64,000 nt of DNA from Alkalidesulfovibrio alkalitolerans DSM 16529 (GTDB lineage Bacteria > Desulfobacterota > Desulfovibrionia > Desulfovibrionales > Desulfovibrionaceae). Below the pieces are notes generated by a model, which was not told where the DNA came from, ran no database searches, and saw nothing but the letters and a program-made list of their open reading frames with translations. A program made the translations under genes and the position numbers. The DNA is taken from positions 248,001 through 312,000 of the forward strand of contig NZ_ATHI01000005.1 in NCBI RefSeq assembly GCF_000422245.1, written 5' to 3'. The first letter of the stretch is position 1. Each line of letters starts with the position of its first letter. Below are positions 62,966 to 64,000 of the stretch, in pieces.

Positions 62966-64000
62966 CTAGCTGCGGAGGGCCTGGATGGGATCCAGCTTGG
63001 CGGCCTGGCGCGCGGGCCGAAGCCCGAAGATGAGGCCGATGGCCACGGCCGAGCCCATGGAGAGCAGGAATATCTTGAAGGAGAGCTGGATTTCGAGGAT
63101 TTCCAGCCGTTCCAGAAGCTGCCCGAGCGAGAGCCCGAGCACCTGCCCGAGCAACGCGCCAAGGAGCGTCAAGGCCACGGCCTCGCACAGGAACTGGGTC
63201 ATGATCGCCCCGGACCGCGCCCCGAAGGCGCGGCGGATGCCGATCTCCTGGGCGCGCTCGCTGACCGAGAGGTAGAAGAGGTTGGCCAGCACGAAGCCGC
63301 CCACGAGGATCGCCACGGTGGCGGTCACGCCCAGGAAAGCCACGAGGCTCCCCCGGAGCATGGACAGAAATTTGAGAATTTCGTCCGCCGTGAGGATGGT
63401 GAAATCGTCGGGCTGTCCAGGTGCAAGATTGTGCAGTTTTCGTAGATAACTGCGCAAATTTTCGACGTTCGCGTGCATATTGTGCACATCATGAAACTTG
63501 ACGCGCAGCGATCGGAAGTATTGGCGGTCCAACCCGAACCGCTGTTGCAAGGTGGTGATGGGCGCGACCAGGCGGTTGTCCACACTCACGCCGTGCCCGG
63601 TGGTCAGGCCGCGCTCGGAGAGGAGCCCGATCACGGTCAGGGGCGTGCCATTGGCCTGAATGGTCTTGCCCAGCGGCGATTCGTCGCCGAAGAGATCGCG
63701 GGCGACCTCCGCGCCAAGGATGGTCACCTTGGCGGCCCTGAGGATGTCTTCCTCGTTCAGGTCGCGGCCTTCGCTGAGCGGCCAGTTCCAGGCCGTGGCG
63801 TAATTCTCGGTGGCGCCGATGATAAGGCTGGCCGTGGTATTGCGGTTGCCGTACCGCAGCGAGATGTTGCCCACCGCGCGCAGTGGCACGACAAGATAGG
63901 CCCCGGGCAGGGATTGGCGCAAGGCGCGCACGTCGCTCCAGGTCAGGCTCATGGTGCGTCTGCCAAGGGCGCGGCTGAAGATGTCCCCGCCGATGACGAA
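62966..64000 (-). CDS. ABC transporter permease, MacB/FtsX type (5' truncated)
   Basis: The last 345 residues are visible; the reading frame continues past the window edge, so the N terminus is missing. A periplasmic MacB core (VSVDNRLVAPITTLQQRFGL) and three C-terminal membrane helices (VAFLGVTATVAILVGGFVLA, FLCEAVALTLLGALLGQVLG, IFLLSMGSAVAIGLIFGLRP) are seen, with the typical ERAQEIGIRRAFGAR loop and the end ARQAAKLDPIQALRS. ATG 63952 is internal, since homology extends upstream (FVIGGDIFSRALGRRT). It is likely an exporter for lipids, peptides or drugs. Confidence 0.88.
   Translation of the reverse strand, partial: FVIGGDIFSRALGRRTMSLTWSDVRALRQSLPGAYLVVPLRAVGNISLRYGNRNTTASLIIGATENYATAWNWPLSEGRDLNEEDILRAAKVTILGAEVARDLFGDESPLGKTIQANGTPLTVIGLLSERGLTTGHGVSVDNRLVAPITTLQQRFGLDRQYFRSLRVKFHDVHNMHANVENLRSYLRKLHNLAPGQPDDFTILTADEILKFLSMLRGSLVAFLGVTATVAILVGGFVLANLFYLSVSERAQEIGIRRAFGARSGAIMTQFLCEAVALTLLGALLGQVLGLSLGQLLERLEILEIQLSFKIFLLSMGSAVAIGLIFGLRPARQAAKLDPIQALRS

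Overview
The window looks like a chromosomal segment of a GC-rich sulfate reducer of the Desulfovibrio group (Desulfovibrionales). This is inferred from gene content: a perR-rubrerythrin operon, selA, an archaeal-type class I aldolase homologue used for aromatic amino acid synthesis, a FIST/histidine kinase pair, several small proteins I would expect only in this group, and a compact mraZ-to-ftsZ division cluster. No rRNA, CRISPR array, prophage or transposase was seen. Codon and base use are uniformly GC-rich except for one AT-rich island next to a tRNA gene and a short AT-rich stretch upstream of mraZ.

Layout. 1-12.9 kb is housekeeping and accessory enzymes: a SecB-like chaperone, a lipoprotein M16 peptidase, a large B12-binding/radical SAM fusion, an MFS transporter, the TrmI tRNA methyltransferase, a radical SAM protein with a winged helix, RNase G/E and the queuosine enzyme QueH. 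13.2-20.0 kb is sugar metabolism: a beta-phosphoglucomutase/GH65 phosphorylase fusion translationally coupled to a trehalose-phosphatase-like HAD protein, divergent from fba-gap. 20-29.7 kb carries RNase HI, a hybrid histidine kinase coupled to a FIST sensor, an M18 aminopeptidase, selA, folC and the oxidative-stress operon perR-rbr, which has a clear self-regulated promoter.

30.1-32.2 kb is the most unusual stretch. A tRNA-Arg(UCU) gene is followed by an AT-rich insert with its own promoter, a 5'UTR hairpin, a SPASM-type radical SAM enzyme and a 99-residue protein with three DxGCC hexapeptide repeats. It is a candidate peptide-modification (RiPP-like) pair. 32.3-42.7 kb holds an RDD membrane protein, two LPS-type glycosyltransferases, an ADTH-synthase-type aldolase preceded by a previously unannotated Phe-rich leader peptide and attenuator, glycogen phosphorylase, small zinc-ribbon proteins, a VOC protein and a second radical SAM protein.

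42.9-60.0 kb is the dcw cluster on the minus strand, in transcription order mraZ-rsmH-ftsL-ftsI-murE-murF-mraY-murD-ftsW-murG-murC-murB-ftsQ-ftsA-ftsZ. It is nearly gapless except for a hairpin repeat between ftsQ and ftsA. 60.4-64 kb has pyk, an HD-GYP protein and a truncated ABC permease of the MacB/FtsX type.

A family of about 120-bp hairpin repeats occurs in four full copies and two half copies, mostly between convergent genes. Their inner stems differ in sequence but stay paired, which points to selection on structure. Coordinates and starts were read by eye; family names come from recognisable motifs, not from searches.
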